This document shows positions 18,677-27,530 of a DNA stretch of 64,000 nt, piece by piece. The notes under the pieces are model-generated. The model ran no database searches, had not been told where the DNA came from, and worked only from the letters and a program-made list of their open reading frames with translations. Made by a program: the position numbers and the translations under genes. The DNA comes from Lutimonas halocynthiae (GTDB taxonomy: Bacteria; Bacteroidota; Bacteroidia; Flavobacteriales; Flavobacteriaceae). Where the stretch lies: contig NZ_JAUFQO010000002.1 of assembly GCF_030409835.1 (NCBI RefSeq), forward strand, positions 248,001-312,000, read 5' to 3'. Each line of letters starts with the position of its first letter. Positions within the stretch are counted from its first letter, which is position 1.

Positions 18677-19423
18677 ATGAAATTAATGAAATTACTTTTT
18701 ACTGTGATGCTGGTGAGCGCTATCGCATTTTCATGCAAATCAGATAAAAAGGAAGCAGCAGTAGATGCAGTTGAAGAAGCTGCAGAAGATACAGGTGAGG
18801 CAGTTGAAGAAGCTGCTGATGCTGTTGAGGAAGGCGCAGAAGCAACAAGTGAAGAGGCTACTGAAGCGGCTGAAACGGCAGGTGAAGCTGTTGATGAAGC
18901 TGTTGAAGAAGTAACAGAGTCAGCACCTGCTGAAAAGAAAATCACGGTTGTTTTTCCTAAAGACACAAAACTACAAGGAGAAGTTAAGGAAGCTATCAAG
19001 CATTTTGTAGATGGAAACCCTGAATTAGAAGCACATTTTCATTCTGCTTACGGATTTGCGGTTTTTCCAGAAATTACTAAAGCTGGTCTTGGTATAGGAG
19101 GAGCAGGTGGAAAAGGTTTGGTTTTTGATGACAAGACTGTCATTGGAGAATCTAAGTTAGCCCAAGCTACTTTTGGATTGCAAGCAGGAGGTCAACAATA
19201 CATGGAGGTTATTTTCTTTGAAGACCAACCAGCATTAGACAGATTCACTGCTGGAAAAGTTAAATTTTCAGGACAGGCTTCTGCAGTTGCATTAAAAGAT
19301 GGTGCTTCTGTTGATATTGATTATCAAGATGGTGTTGCAATTTTCACAAAAACGATTGGTGGATTAATGGCTGAGGCTTCTGTTGGAGGACAAAGCTTCA
19401 AGTACAAGCCAGGAATTAACTAG
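18677..19423 (+). CDS. Lipoprotein with acidic Ala/Glu linker and SYLF (YSC84-like) domain
   Basis: 248 residues. The signal ends at lipobox Cys20 (VSAIAFSC). Residues about 25-92 are an Ala/Glu/Val/Asp-rich low-complexity stretch built from EEAADAVEEGAE-like units. Residues about 95-248 form a SYLF domain: HFHSAYGFAVFPEITKAGLG, GIGGAGGKGLVF, FGLQAGGQQYMEVIFF, GGLMAEASVGGQSF. SYLF domains bind phospholipids in eukaryotes; bacterial members are envelope proteins of unknown role. The linker probably spans periplasm between anchor and domain. A terminator follows. Confidence 0.85.
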   Translation: MKLMKLLFTVMLVSAIAFSCKSDKKEAAVDAVEEAAEDTGEAVEEAADAVEEGAEATSEEATEAAETAGEAVDEAVEEVTESAPAEKKITVVFPKDTKLQGEVKEAIKHFVDGNPELEAHFHSAYGFAVFPEITKAGLGIGGAGGKGLVFDDKTVIGESKLAQATFGLQAGGQQYMEVIFFEDQPALDRFTAGKVKFSGQASAVALKDGASVDIDYQDGVAIFTKTIGGLMAEASVGGQSFKYKPGIN

Positions 19424-19444
19424 AATCTTGGAAACATATAAATT

Positions 19445-19471
19445 AAAAGAGCACTTAGGTGCTCTTTTTTT
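19445..19471 (+). terminator. Terminator after SYLF lipoprotein
   Basis: AAAAGAGCAC (19445-19454) and GTGCTCTTTT (19459-19468) form the stem with a TTAG loop, followed by more T. Confidence 0.88.
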
Positions 19472-19562
19472 ATGGTCAAATGTATTTTTTGCATTGAATA
19501 TTAGCTTTTTAAAAGATAAAGTATTTATTTTGCCTAAGAAGTTAACTAAATCTTAATACAAA

Positions 19563-20246
19563 ATGAAAATAGTAAAATTATTGTTAGTATTTACCTTGGT
19601 AAGTACGATTGCCGTTTCTTGTAAAGAATCAAAAAAAGAAGAAGTTCAAGATGATGCAGTTGAAATGACAGAAGATGCAACTGATAGTGGTATGGAAGCT
19701 ACAGAAGATGCAGCTGCAAGTACTGAAGAAGAATCATCTCATGATGCTGCCGCAGGAGCTGCCGCTACTGGAGCCGCTGGAGCCGCTGCCGCTTCATCAG
19801 ATGGGGAAGGTAATATGGAAGCTGTAGAAGCAGTTGAGGCAGAAGCTAAAGAACTTGAGCCAGTTGTTGTGCCTGAAGGAGTCATTGCCGAAGAACTTGC
19901 TGATACACCTGTTATTTACCCAGGATGTACTGGAACTGTTGAAGAAATCAGAGCTTGTAATAAGGAAAGTTTTATTGCTTACTTGAGAAGCGAATTCAAA
20001 CATGATAATGTAGCTAGTGAAGCTGGAATTAAAAGAGGTGATTACCAAATAGGAGTAGTAATGCACGTAAATAAAGCTGGGAGAGTTTTTTCTTTAAGAG
20101 TTACCGCTCCACATGAAGCCTTACAAAATGAAATGATAAGAGTTGTGAACAGTACACCTAAAGTGGTGCCGGCAACTGAAGCCGGGCAACCAGTAGGTGT
20201 TAGCTTAAAGTTCAATGTTGATTTTCGTGTAGAGGCAACTCAATAA
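19563..20246 (+). CDS. Lipoprotein with acidic linker and TonB C-terminal-like domain
   Basis: 227 residues with lipobox Cys20 (VSTIAVSC) and an Ala/Glu/Asp linker with a Gly/Ala tract (AAAGAAATGAAGAAAA, about 60-80). The C-terminal domain (about 115-227) resembles the TonB_C fold seen in Bacteroidetes: PVIYPGCTGT, FKHDNVASEAG, VVMHVNKAGRVFSLRVTAPH, ALQNEMIRVVNSTPKVVPAT. With an outer- or inner-membrane lipid anchor instead of a TonB transmembrane helix it cannot be a standard energy transducer. It may bind TonB-dependent receptors or be a structural relative. It has its own terminator. Confidence 0.78.
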   Translation: MKIVKLLLVFTLVSTIAVSCKESKKEEVQDDAVEMTEDATDSGMEATEDAAASTEEESSHDAAAGAAATGAAGAAAASSDGEGNMEAVEAVEAEAKELEPVVVPEGVIAEELADTPVIYPGCTGTVEEIRACNKESFIAYLRSEFKHDNVASEAGIKRGDYQIGVVMHVNKAGRVFSLRVTAPHEALQNEMIRVVNSTPKVVPATEAGQPVGVSLKFNVDFRVEATQ

Positions 20247-20267
20247 AATAGAACATTTTTAATGCAT

Positions 20268-20299
20268 AAAAAAACCTGGATAATCTTCAGGTTTTTTTT
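20268..20299 (+). terminator. Terminator after TonB-like lipoprotein
   Basis: AAAAAACCTG pairs with CAGGTTTTTT around a nine-base loop and runs into eight T. Confidence 0.82.
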
Positions 20300-20392
20300 G
20301 TTTATTTTTATTGATACAGCACTACTTCAGAATTTCTTCATATTTGTTCCGTTATATTGCACCCTTAAATATTTAACTTAAAATTAACAACT

Positions 20393-20701
20393 ATGAAATT
20401 GATCAAAGGAATTTTTGTAATAGCAGTTGTAAGTGCTCTTACATTTTCATGTGACCAAGCGAAAAAAGAAGTAGCTACTGACGCAACTGATGCTGTAGAG
20501 GCTGTAGAAGCTGCAGGTGAAGCAACAGCTGAGGCTGTAGAAGAAGGTGCTGATGCTGTTGAGCAGGCTGTAGATTCAGTTGCTGCTGATGCAGAAAAAG
20601 CTGTAGATTCGGCTAAAGTTATGGCTGACGGTGCTGTAAAAAAATGTGAAGGAAAATGTGCTAAAGATGGTAAATCTTGTGACAAAAGCTGCAAGGCCTA
20701 A
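20393..20701 (+). CDS. Small acidic lipoprotein with Cys-rich C-terminus
   Basis: 102 residues with lipobox Cys20 (VSALTFSC). The middle is a repeated Ala/Glu/Val/Asp pattern (AVEAVEAAGEATAEAVEEGA) and probably helical. The last 20 residues contain four cysteines spaced C-x3-C-x6-C-x3-C among lysines, which could bind a metal or form disulfides. The leader and linker closely resemble the two genes before it, but the folded C-terminal domain is replaced by this short tail. The function is unknown. A terminator follows. Confidence 0.7.
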   Translation: MKLIKGIFVIAVVSALTFSCDQAKKEVATDATDAVEAVEAAGEATAEAVEEGADAVEQAVDSVAADAEKAVDSAKVMADGAVKKCEGKCAKDGKSCDKSCKA

Positions 20702-20724
20702 CATCCAATACTTCATAAATTATT

Positions 20725-20754
20725 AAAAAGCTACCCTTGAGGTAGCTTTTTTTT
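20725..20754. terminator. Bidirectional terminator overlapping the end of ctaA
   Basis: AAAAAGCTACC and GGTAGCTTTTT form a stem around CTTGA, flanked by A- and T-runs. The stop codon of leftward ctaA (20731-20733) is inside the stem. Confidence 0.87.
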
Positions 20755-21813
20755 GCTCCAAATTGAAATTTTATTACGCAATGAATAGTAAAGAAACAGT
20801 AGGCTGATAAGATATAAAACACCTACAAGTTGATGCAAGGTTCCGTAAACTAATGGAATACCCGTTTTGATTTTTAGCAGTGTCATGATTCCTAAAAATA
20901 CCTGAAATACAACTAGTAAGTATGAAACTGTTAGCCATTTAATGGCACCTGTATGAACATGATTTCGTTTTTTATGATAAAAATAGACGGTCAAAATTAA
21001 AATAATATAGGCCAGCATTCTATGAATAAATTGAACCAGGGCAGGAGCGAAGGCAAATCGATCATAGTTTGTTAGGTTGTGCAGGGTCCAATTAGAGCTG
21101 TCTAATAATACTGCAGGAATAAAGGCGCCATTCATCGAAGGCCAGCTTGAATAATATAAGCCTGCTCTCATACCTGCCATTAAGCCTGCAATAATTAATT
21201 GGATCGTTGTTAAAACCAATAGAATCAAAACAAATTTGGTGTGCCCTTTTTTTGGTTTGTTTTCCATCAAATAAACATCGGCAATACATTTTACCATCGC
21301 GCCAATTGTGAGAATAGCCAGCATGAAATGCAAAGTTAACTTGTAAGCATTAACCCATGGTCTTTCTACAAGACCGCTCATCACCATAATCCATCCGGCA
21401 GAAGCTGTCAAGGCTGTTAAGAAGACTACTAGAGCCAGCCTCTTAATTAAAAAGAAATCAATTTGCTTTCGAATAACAAATATGATAAAAGGAATTAAAA
21501 AGATCACTCCAAGAGTTCGAACCCATAGACGATGAAAGAATTCCCAGAAGTAAATGAATTTGAATTGTTTGAGTGTAAAATCAGAATTGATCTTATGAAA
21601 TTGTGGGGTTTGTTTATAAAGCTCAAAGACTTCTGCCCATTGCTGTTTGTTCATTGGTGGAATAACACCCGTAATGATATCCCAACTTGTTATGGATAAT
21701 CCAGAACCGGTGAGCCTGGTAATTCCGCCTAGAATCACTTGGCCAATAAGCATGATGAGCCCGGTTAATAACCAGAATCTTATTGTTTTTGTATAGAGGT
21801 ATTGTTTCTTCAA
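20731..21813 (-). CDS. ctaA: Heme A synthase (COX15/CtaA family)
   Basis: A 360-residue membrane protein with eight predicted segments in two four-helix halves. Conserved features are GGITRLTGSGLSI near residue 25, FHRLWVRTLG (about 93-102), LTLHFMLA, FIHRMLAY and LHQLVG, which place the paired heme-ligand histidines. It oxidises the C8 methyl of heme O to give heme A for cytochrome aa3-type oxidases. The length and extended N-terminal loop fit the type 2 (COX15-like) group. It is downstream of gldD in the same direction with a 17-base gap. Confidence 0.95.
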   Translation of the reverse strand: MKKQYLYTKTIRFWLLTGLIMLIGQVILGGITRLTGSGLSITSWDIITGVIPPMNKQQWAEVFELYKQTPQFHKINSDFTLKQFKFIYFWEFFHRLWVRTLGVIFLIPFIIFVIRKQIDFFLIKRLALVVFLTALTASAGWIMVMSGLVERPWVNAYKLTLHFMLAILTIGAMVKCIADVYLMENKPKKGHTKFVLILLVLTTIQLIIAGLMAGMRAGLYYSSWPSMNGAFIPAVLLDSSNWTLHNLTNYDRFAFAPALVQFIHRMLAYIILILTVYFYHKKRNHVHTGAIKWLTVSYLLVVFQVFLGIMTLLKIKTGIPLVYGTLHQLVGVLYLISLLFLYYSLRNKISIWSKKKLPQG

Positions 21814-21830
21814 CTAACGATTATTATAAG

Positions 21831-22403
21831 TTAATTTTTCCATTGCAAAGATTCAATCATTCTGATAATGTCTTTCTGCAGGTAATTTATAGCGGGTTTA
21901 ATTGAATCATAATTAGGTTGTACATTGAAATATACAGCTCCGGTTATAAAATGACTACTGCTATCAGTCACATGGAACTGAATAGGTGAAGCCGCATTAC
22001 CTGAGACCTCAAAAATTGAACCATAAACTTTATGCTCTTTATTAGCATATGGAATTGAACTGATTCCATCTGCTTTAATCGTGTGATTGAATGTCAGTTT
22101 CTCCGCTTCAAGAAATAATTCTTTTAAGTTATTATCAACGGGGCGGTATGTCATATTAATAGAGGCTTTCAACTTAGCGTAATCAATATTCACCCAGCAT
22201 TTGTCATTCAACTTGACTTTCGTTTCGTCAGAAGCATCAAATGCATAAGGACAATCGGTATTGATTGGTGTATAAGTGGGGCTGGGATACTCAAGTCTGA
22301 GCTGGGCCTTTGGTTTCGGGAGTACTTCTTCTTTACATGAGTTCATGGTCATAGACCATATCAAAGCGAAACAAGTTATTTTAAACAAACGTATTCTCAT
22401 CAT
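21831..22403 (-). CDS. gldD: Gliding motility lipoprotein GldD
   Basis: 190 residues with a lipoprotein signal ending MTMNSC (Cys23), followed by the GldD body: PKPKAQLRLEYPSPTY, CPYAFDASDETKV, WVNIDYAKLKASINMTYRPV, VYGSIFEVSGNAASPIQFHV, HFITGAVYF. GldD is required for gliding in Flavobacterium and belongs with the T9SS/gliding apparatus; its exact role is not known. Its ATG overlaps the gldE stop by one base, so the pair is translationally coupled. Confidence 0.95.
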   Translation of the reverse strand: MMRIRLFKITCFALIWSMTMNSCKEEVLPKPKAQLRLEYPSPTYTPINTDCPYAFDASDETKVKLNDKCWVNIDYAKLKASINMTYRPVDNNLKELFLEAEKLTFNHTIKADGISSIPYANKEHKVYGSIFEVSGNAASPIQFHVTDSSSHFITGAVYFNVQPNYDSIKPAINYLQKDIIRMIESLQWKN

Positions 22404-23704
22404 TATTTTTTCTTCATTGGCAGGTTTACTTTAACCTGTTTGATTCTTTTTTTGTCAATAGCCTCGATAATAAAATTGTAATTCTTGAATGAGACCTTGT
22501 CATTTTTTTTAGGGAATTTCCCGGTTATTTCTAAAATAAATCCAGCCAAAGTTTCCGCTTCGAATTTATGTTCTTCAAATATAGATTCCTCTATTTGTAA
22601 AACCTTATAAAAATCCTTTAAAGTGATTTTTCCTTCAAAAACATAATTCAGATCATCGAGTTTAGAATAAGAAAGATCGTTTTGATCGAATTCATCGGAA
22701 ATATCTCCAACGATCTCTTCAACAATGTCTTCAAGGGTAATCAGGCCAGAAGTACCACCGTATTCATCTACAACAATGGCCATATGGTTTTTCATATCTT
22801 GAAACTCCTTTAACAAATCATCTAGTTTTTTGTTCTCGGGCACAAAAAAAGCTTCTCTAATAATCTTTTTCCATTGAAAAGTTTTTTTATTTATGTGTGG
22901 GATTAAATCTTTCGTGTATAGTATACCTATTATATTATCAATATTCTCTTTGTAAACAGGAATCCTGGAATGTCCCTTTTGAATAATTTTTTCAGTAACT
23001 TCAATGAATTCCTCATCCGATGCGATAGCAAAAATATCCATTCTTGGACACATGATCTGAGACGTATCAGTGTTTCCAAAATTCACAATTCCTTGTAAAA
23101 TCTTTTTCTCCTCTTTTGTTGTAGCGCCTTTTGATGTCAATTCCAAAGCTTGAGACAAGACCTCTACAGAAAAATCAGTTTGTTTTTTACTTAATTTTCT
23201 TTCGACAATTTTTGTAAGACTCAACAATGGTTTGCTCAAAAAAGAAAGCATCGAATTTAAGAAAATCATGGGCTTTGCCATAAATGAAGCAAAGCCATAT
23301 GCATTTCTGCTTGCGTAAATTTTAGGTAAAACTTCTCCGAATAACAGAATTAAAAAAGTTACCAGAACGATCTCTATCAAAAACTTCAATAAAGTTGAAG
23401 AAAGGTTGCTAAACAGATAGTCACCAACATAAGTGAAAAGCAATATAAATAGTATGTTGACAAAGTTGTTGGCGATTAGAATTGTAGCCAATAATTTCTT
23501 GGGTCCTTCTAATAATTGGTTGACTTGCTTCAGATTTAAATTTGACTCATCTTCAAGATCAGCCTTTGTCAACGAAAAAAAAGCAACTTCAGTTCCAGAA
23601 ATCAATCCGGAAATACAAAGAAGGATAACTAGCGAGACAATACCAATTGTAGTTTGCCATCCTAATTCAATTGCCATAAAAATACTTGAGGGTTCAGGGT
23701 CCAA
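22403..23704 (-). CDS. gldE: Gliding-associated CNNM/CBS membrane protein GldE
   Basis: 433 residues: an N-terminal CNNM (DUF21) membrane domain (about 15-195, starting [20 protein letters not shown]), a pair of CBS domains (about 210-335, with [19 protein letters not shown] and [20 protein letters not shown]), and a C-terminal CorC_HlyC domain (about 350-430). The architecture matches CorC/HlyC magnesium-efflux-like proteins, and position directly before gldD identifies it as GldE. It is thought to support GldD. It lies downstream of ssb and mutY in one leftward cluster. Confidence 0.94.
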   Translation of the reverse strand: MDPEPSSIFMAIELGWQTTIGIVSLVILLCISGLISGTEVAFFSLTKADLEDESNLNLKQVNQLLEGPKKLLATILIANNFVNILFILLFTYVGDYLFSNLSSTLLKFLIEIVLVTFLILLFGEVLPKIYASRNAYGFASFMAKPMIFLNSMLSFLSKPLLSLTKIVERKLSKKQTDFSVEVLSQALELTSKGATTKEEKKILQGIVNFGNTDTSQIMCPRMDIFAIASDEEFIEVTEKIIQKGHSRIPVYKENIDNIIGILYTKDLIPHINKKTFQWKKIIREAFFVPENKKLDDLLKEFQDMKNHMAIVVDEYGGTSGLITLEDIVEEIVGDISDEFDQNDLSYSKLDDLNYVFEGKITLKDFYKVLQIEESIFEEHKFEAETLAGFILEITGKFPKKNDKVSFKNYNFIIEAIDKKRIKQVKVNLPMKKK

Positions 23705-23737
23705 TTAATAATGTTTTAATTCATGCTAATTTTAAAA

Positions 23738-24172
23738 CTAAAACGGCAGATCATCTGCTGTTCCTCCGATTGGTTGTGCCCCAGTCGATTTAGTCTCATT
23801 TGGTTCTTGACCAGCGGGGCCTGGATTATTCAAATCTTTTTTTGTGGTAAGAAATGTCATTTCTAAAGCGTGGATCTCAGTAGTGTATCTTTTCACACCT
23901 TCTTGTTCCCATTGCCTTGTCTTGATTTTTCCTTCAACAAAAACACGATCGCCTTTACTTAAATATTTTTCACAAAGTTCAGCCAATTTATTTCTGACCA
24001 CAACATTATGCCATTCTGTAGTAGTAACTTTTTCGCCAGTTTGCCTATTGCTAAATGACTCATTCGTAGCAACCGGAAACCTGCCTATACAATTTCCTCC
24101 TTCAAAATAATGCATTTTTACCTCGTCGCCTAAATGCCCAATCAACATTACCTTATTTAATGAATTTGCCAT
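23738..24172 (-). CDS. ssb: Single-stranded DNA-binding protein
   Basis: 144 residues: an OB fold at about 1-108 (LNKVMLIGHLGDEVKMHYFE, TEWHNVVVRNKLAELCEKYL, GDRVFVEGKIKTRQW), a Pro/Gly/Glu-rich linker, and the acidic tip DDLPF that docks repair partners. It binds ssDNA as a tetramer in replication and repair. It sits between mutY and gldE, an order I recall as conserved in Flavobacterium. Confidence 0.96.
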   Translation of the reverse strand: MANSLNKVMLIGHLGDEVKMHYFEGGNCIGRFPVATNESFSNRQTGEKVTTTEWHNVVVRNKLAELCEKYLSKGDRVFVEGKIKTRQWEQEGVKRYTTEIHALEMTFLTTKKDLNNPGPAGQEPNETKSTGAQPIGGTADDLPF

Positions 24173-24216
24173 AATTATTTATTAGTAATCAAAGATAGTC
24201 AAATTGCTAGAATCCA

Positions 24217-25290
24217 TTAATTGGGGCTATGATATTTATCAACAAAATTCTGAAGCAAGACAGGTAAGGCATGCTCTTTCAAATCATGCCAGGCGGTAAG
24301 ATTATTTAATTTTTCTTCAGGCTCGACGATCCAGAATGAAGCATATAAGGTCTGGTGTGTCAATTTATGAATTATTGGTTTTTGATTGTACTTTTTAAGG
24401 GTGAATGGGCCGCTGATTGATAGCTCATCAAAAATAAATTTTTCAAACGCCAGCTCATCAAAAATATCATCTTTAGTTTCATGAACCGGAAACTCAAACA
24501 AATTTTGCCAAATGTCTTTATGCTCTCTCTTTCTAATAACTGTTGAATCACCTTCATGATCTACTACTAAATAATTAAAATAGCGTTTCCGGATCTTTAG
24601 TTTTTTAATTTTCAAAGGAAGTTGATCTATCATCTTATGTTGCAAAGCATAGCATGACCCATTAAAAATACAAGTCTCACATTTTGGATTTTTTGGCAAA
24701 CAGACCAGCGCACCAAATTCCATTAAAGCCTGATTGTGGGTCCCAGGATCATGATGATCAAGTAATTTCTCTGCCAATGATTTAAATTCTGTGATGCCCT
24801 GCCTTTCATTTATGGCAGTCTTAATTCCAAATATTCTTGACAAGACCCTGTAAACGTTTCCGTCGACTACGGCATGTGGTTTATTAAATGCGATGGAGGC
24901 AATTGCTGAGGCAGTATAGTCTCCAATTCCTTTCAATTTTATAAGTTCATCATAAGTCTCAGGAAACTGACCATTATAATCATTGGAAATTATCTTGGCT
25001 GTACTGTGAAGATTTCTCGCTCGAGAATAATAACCGAGCCCTTGCCATAATTTTAAAATATGTGTTTCATCGGCCTCCGCAAGAGCAAAAATATCGTTGA
25101 ATTCGTCAATGAATTTTTCATAGTATGAGGTGCCTTGTGCAACACGCGTCTGTTGCAAAATGATTTCGGATAACCAGATGTAAAATGGATTCCTAGATTT
25201 TCTCCAAGGTAAATCACGTTGATTATTTAAATACCACATTATTAATGTGTTAGAAAAGTTTGATTTTTCCCTCATTTTGCAATAGTACAA
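24217..25290 (-). CDS. mutY: A/G-specific adenine glycosylase
   Basis: 357 residues from the first ATG, or 352 from the second (MREKSNF). Catalytic Glu42 is in SEIILQQTRV, the helix-hairpin-helix is LKGIGDYTASAIA (119-131), and catalytic Asp143 is in VVDGNVYRVL. The [4Fe-4S] cluster ligands are C197, C204, C207 and C213 (C-x6-C-x2-C-x5-C). The C-terminal NUDIX-like domain (about 235-350) recognises 8-oxoG. It removes adenine mispaired with 8-oxoguanine. It is the first gene of the mutY-ssb-gldE-gldD cluster and divergent from HU. Confidence 0.96.
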   Translation of the reverse strand: MYYCKMREKSNFSNTLIMWYLNNQRDLPWRKSRNPFYIWLSEIILQQTRVAQGTSYYEKFIDEFNDIFALAEADETHILKLWQGLGYYSRARNLHSTAKIISNDYNGQFPETYDELIKLKGIGDYTASAIASIAFNKPHAVVDGNVYRVLSRIFGIKTAINERQGITEFKSLAEKLLDHHDPGTHNQALMEFGALVCLPKNPKCETCIFNGSCYALQHKMIDQLPLKIKKLKIRKRYFNYLVVDHEGDSTVIRKREHKDIWQNLFEFPVHETKDDIFDELAFEKFIFDELSISGPFTLKKYNQKPIIHKLTHQTLYASFWIVEPEEKLNNLTAWHDLKEHALPVLLQNFVDKYHSPN

Positions 25291-25346
25291 TTTTTTTATC
25301 TAATTAAATTTTAATCATTTAGCTTTCCGAAATTGATTTATTGTAT

Positions 25347-25354
25347 TATATTTG
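25347..25354 (+). promoter_or_regulatory. Candidate -7 box for the HU gene (TATATTTG)
   Basis: TATATTTG matches TAnnTTTG and lies 43 bases upstream of the HU start codon. Confidence 0.55.
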
Positions 25355-25396
25355 CCGACTCAAATGAGGAAATAAATAACGTATAAATAGTTTAAA

Positions 25397-25687
25397 ATGA
25401 CAAAAGCAGAGATCGTAGCTAACATTTCAGAAAATTCTGGTATTGAAAAAGCAGATGTTTTAAGAGTAGTTGAGGATTTTATGGTAGAGGTTAAAGATTC
25501 ACTGAACCAGGGGAATAATGTTTATTTAAGAGGATTTGGAAGTTTTATCGTGAAAGAAAGAGCTGAAAAAACAGGAAGAAATATTTCTAAGAATACAACA
25601 ATAAAAATACCTGCACATAACATTCCAGCTTTCAAACCTGCAAAAGTTTTTGTAGAAAGCGTTAAAAAAAGTGTTGCAGTAAAATAA
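25397..25687 (+). CDS. HU/IHF-family DNA-binding protein
   Basis: A 96-residue protein: TKAEIVANISENSGIEKADV, then the dimer core GNNVYLRGFGSFIVKERAEK, then the DNA-binding arm GRNISKNTTIKIPAHNIPAF with the tip proline, and FKPAKVF near the end. It bends DNA and organises the nucleoid as a dimer. HU is divergent from mutY and is followed 25 bases later by a tiny basic protein gene. Confidence 0.96.
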   Translation: MTKAEIVANISENSGIEKADVLRVVEDFMVEVKDSLNQGNNVYLRGFGSFIVKERAEKTGRNISKNTTIKIPAHNIPAFKPAKVFVESVKKSVAVK

Positions 25688-25712
25688 TAAAAATCATATA
25701 ATTCAGTTTATT

Positions 25713-25805
25713 ATGCCAAGTGGTAAAAAAAGAAAACGCAGCAAAATTTCGACGCACAAGCGTAAGAAAAGAAGCAGACAAAATAGACATAAGAAGAAAA
25801 AATAA
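25713..25805 (+). CDS. 30-residue highly basic protein, possible small ribosomal protein
   Basis: The frame ATG 25713 to TAA 25803-25805 encodes 30 residues: MPSGKKRKRSKI followed by STHKRKKRSRQ and NRHKKKK. More than half are Lys or Arg. The pattern K-(I/M)-x-x-H-K-x-x-K-R resembles AURKAIP1/COX24-type peptides (mS38 of mitochondrial ribosomes, bS22 of mycobacteria). Conserved placement between HU and rng and an own perfect terminator support a real gene. I recall near-identical peptides at this position in other Bacteroidetes. Ribosome association is inference from composition and motif. Confidence 0.75.
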   Translation: MPSGKKRKRSKISTHKRKKRSRQNRHKKKK

Positions 25806-25835
25806 CAAATAGGTGAGCAATCACCTATTTGTTTT
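25804..25835 (+). terminator. Strong terminator after the small basic gene
   Basis: AACAAATAGGTGA (25804-25816) and TCACCTATTTGTT (25821-25833) form a perfect 13-bp stem with a GCAA tetraloop, followed by T residues. The stop codon is the first part of the stem. Confidence 0.92.
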
Positions 25836-25980
25836 AACTTTTCAGTTTAGTAAGTTCATTGACATAAAATTTGCTCAGGCAAATACGAGGTTATCAAGAA
25901 TAACCAAACACATTTATTAATCAATCTATCTGTATTAAGATTATAATGATCGCTATAGATGGATGTAAATATATAACAGA

Positions 25981-27519
25981 GTGAAAACAGAATTAATAAT
26001 TAGATCGAATTCCTCTGATATAGATTTTGCCTTATTAAAAGACGGAAAACTTGTTGAGTTACACAATGAAACTTTGGATAATAATTTCTCAGTTGGAGAT
26101 ATATTTTTATCAAAAGTTAAAAAAACTTTATCGGGACTAAATGCATCATTTGTAAATGTAGGAAGTGAAAAAGATGCCTTCTTACATTATCATGATTTAG
26201 GACCACAATTAGCATCTTTAAAAAAATTCACACAGCAAGTAAGTACAGGAAAAAGAAAGGATTACACTTTAAAGAATTTCCAAATCGAGAAAGATATCGA
26301 TAAACATGGAAAAATTGATGATGCAATAAAATCGGGTCAGAATATGCTAGTGCAGGTTGTTAAAGAACCAATTTCTACCAAAGGCCCACGAATAAGCTCT
26401 GAATTATCTATTGCAGGGCGATATTTGGTTTTAGTACCATTCTCTGATCGTGTATCAGTATCCCAGAAAATTACAAATAATAAAGAAAAGGAGCGCTTAA
26501 AAAGGCTGGCACAGAGTATTAAACCAAAAGGATTTGGCGTTATACTAAGAACTGTGGCACAAGGAATAAAAGTTGCAGAACTAGATGCTGATTTGCAGTA
26601 TTCGGTTCAGCGATGGGTCAATATGTGCAAACAAATACCCAATGCACAAGCTCCTCAAAAAGTATTATCTGAATTAAACAGGGCTTCATCAATCCTTAGA
26701 GATGTATTTGATGAATCGTTTACTAGTATTATTACGAACGATGTATCCTTGCACCAAGAAATTATTGACTATTTAGAAAGAATTGCACCAGAGAAAAAAT
26801 CAATTGCTAAGCACTATAAATCAAGAGTGCCAATCTTTGATTATTACGGAATTGAAAAGCAGATTAAATCAGCTTTTGGTAAAACCGTTTCGATGCGTAA
26901 AGGAGCTTATTTGGTGATAGAACACACCGAAGCTTTGCATGTTATTGATGTAAATTCAGGTAATAGGTCAAATAAAGCGAATTCTCAGGCAGATACTGCT
27001 CTAGAAGTTAATATGATTGCAGCATCGGAGATTGCAAGACAACTCCAGTTGCGAGATATGGGAGGGATAATTGTAGTTGATTTCATAGATATGCACCTTG
27101 CAGATCACAGAAAGAAACTTTACGATCATCTCAGAAAAGAGATGAGTAGTTCGCGTACCAAGCATAAAGTGTTACCACCTAGTAAATTTGGACTTATTCA
27201 GATTACTCGCCAAAGAGTGAGACCTGAAAGGAACATCAAAACTAAGGAAGATAACCCTAATAAGAATGGAGAAGTAGAGGCACCAATTCTTTTGATAGAA
27301 AGAATAGAAACTCAGTTGACTAAGATAATGGAAGAAGATCGATCAGGAATAGCGTTACATACGCATTCATTCGTGGCTTCCCATCTTTCAAAAGGTTTTA
27401 ATTCAGTTCAAATGAAATGGTTCTTAAAATATAGAAAGTGGATCAAGATTGTTCCACGAGATGCATTTCCATACTTGAAATATCAATTTGTCGATCAGAA
27501 CGACAAGATAATAAGGTAA
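25981..27519 (+). CDS. rng: Ribonuclease E/G family endoribonuclease
   Basis: 512 residues from a GTG start. Order: N-terminal S1 RNA-binding domain (about 35-125; VGDIFLSKVKKTLSGLNASF, VNVGSEKDAFLHYHD), the RNase E/G core with catalytic Asp in HVIDVNSGNRS and GGIIVVDFIDMHLADHR, and a C-terminal small domain. The CPxC zinc-link cysteines of E. coli RNase E are absent in the expected region, which appears usual for Bacteroidetes members. It processes rRNA and starts mRNA decay. Clear terminators on both sides make it a monocistronic unit. Confidence 0.95.
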   Translation: MKTELIIRSNSSDIDFALLKDGKLVELHNETLDNNFSVGDIFLSKVKKTLSGLNASFVNVGSEKDAFLHYHDLGPQLASLKKFTQQVSTGKRKDYTLKNFQIEKDIDKHGKIDDAIKSGQNMLVQVVKEPISTKGPRISSELSIAGRYLVLVPFSDRVSVSQKITNNKEKERLKRLAQSIKPKGFGVILRTVAQGIKVAELDADLQYSVQRWVNMCKQIPNAQAPQKVLSELNRASSILRDVFDESFTSIITNDVSLHQEIIDYLERIAPEKKSIAKHYKSRVPIFDYYGIEKQIKSAFGKTVSMRKGAYLVIEHTEALHVIDVNSGNRSNKANSQADTALEVNMIAASEIARQLQLRDMGGIIVVDFIDMHLADHRKKLYDHLRKEMSSSRTKHKVLPPSKFGLIQITRQRVRPERNIKTKEDNPNKNGEVEAPILLIERIETQLTKIMEEDRSGIALHTHSFVASHLSKGFNSVQMKWFLKYRKWIKIVPRDAFPYLKYQFVDQNDKIIR

Positions 27520-27530
27520 GTATATATCAT

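Noticed and set aside
18667-18999. Ser/Ala-rich reading frame antisense to the SYLF lipoprotein
   Set aside because: It is the mirror of the GCA/GAA-rich linker codons; no start context and the sense gene is well supported. The same applies to 20365-20694.
18204-20701. Repeated GCTGAAGAAGCT-type units as a CRISPR or satellite array
   Set aside because: They are coding repeats in the acidic linkers; spacing follows codons and there are no spacers. No CRISPR array was seen elsewhere.
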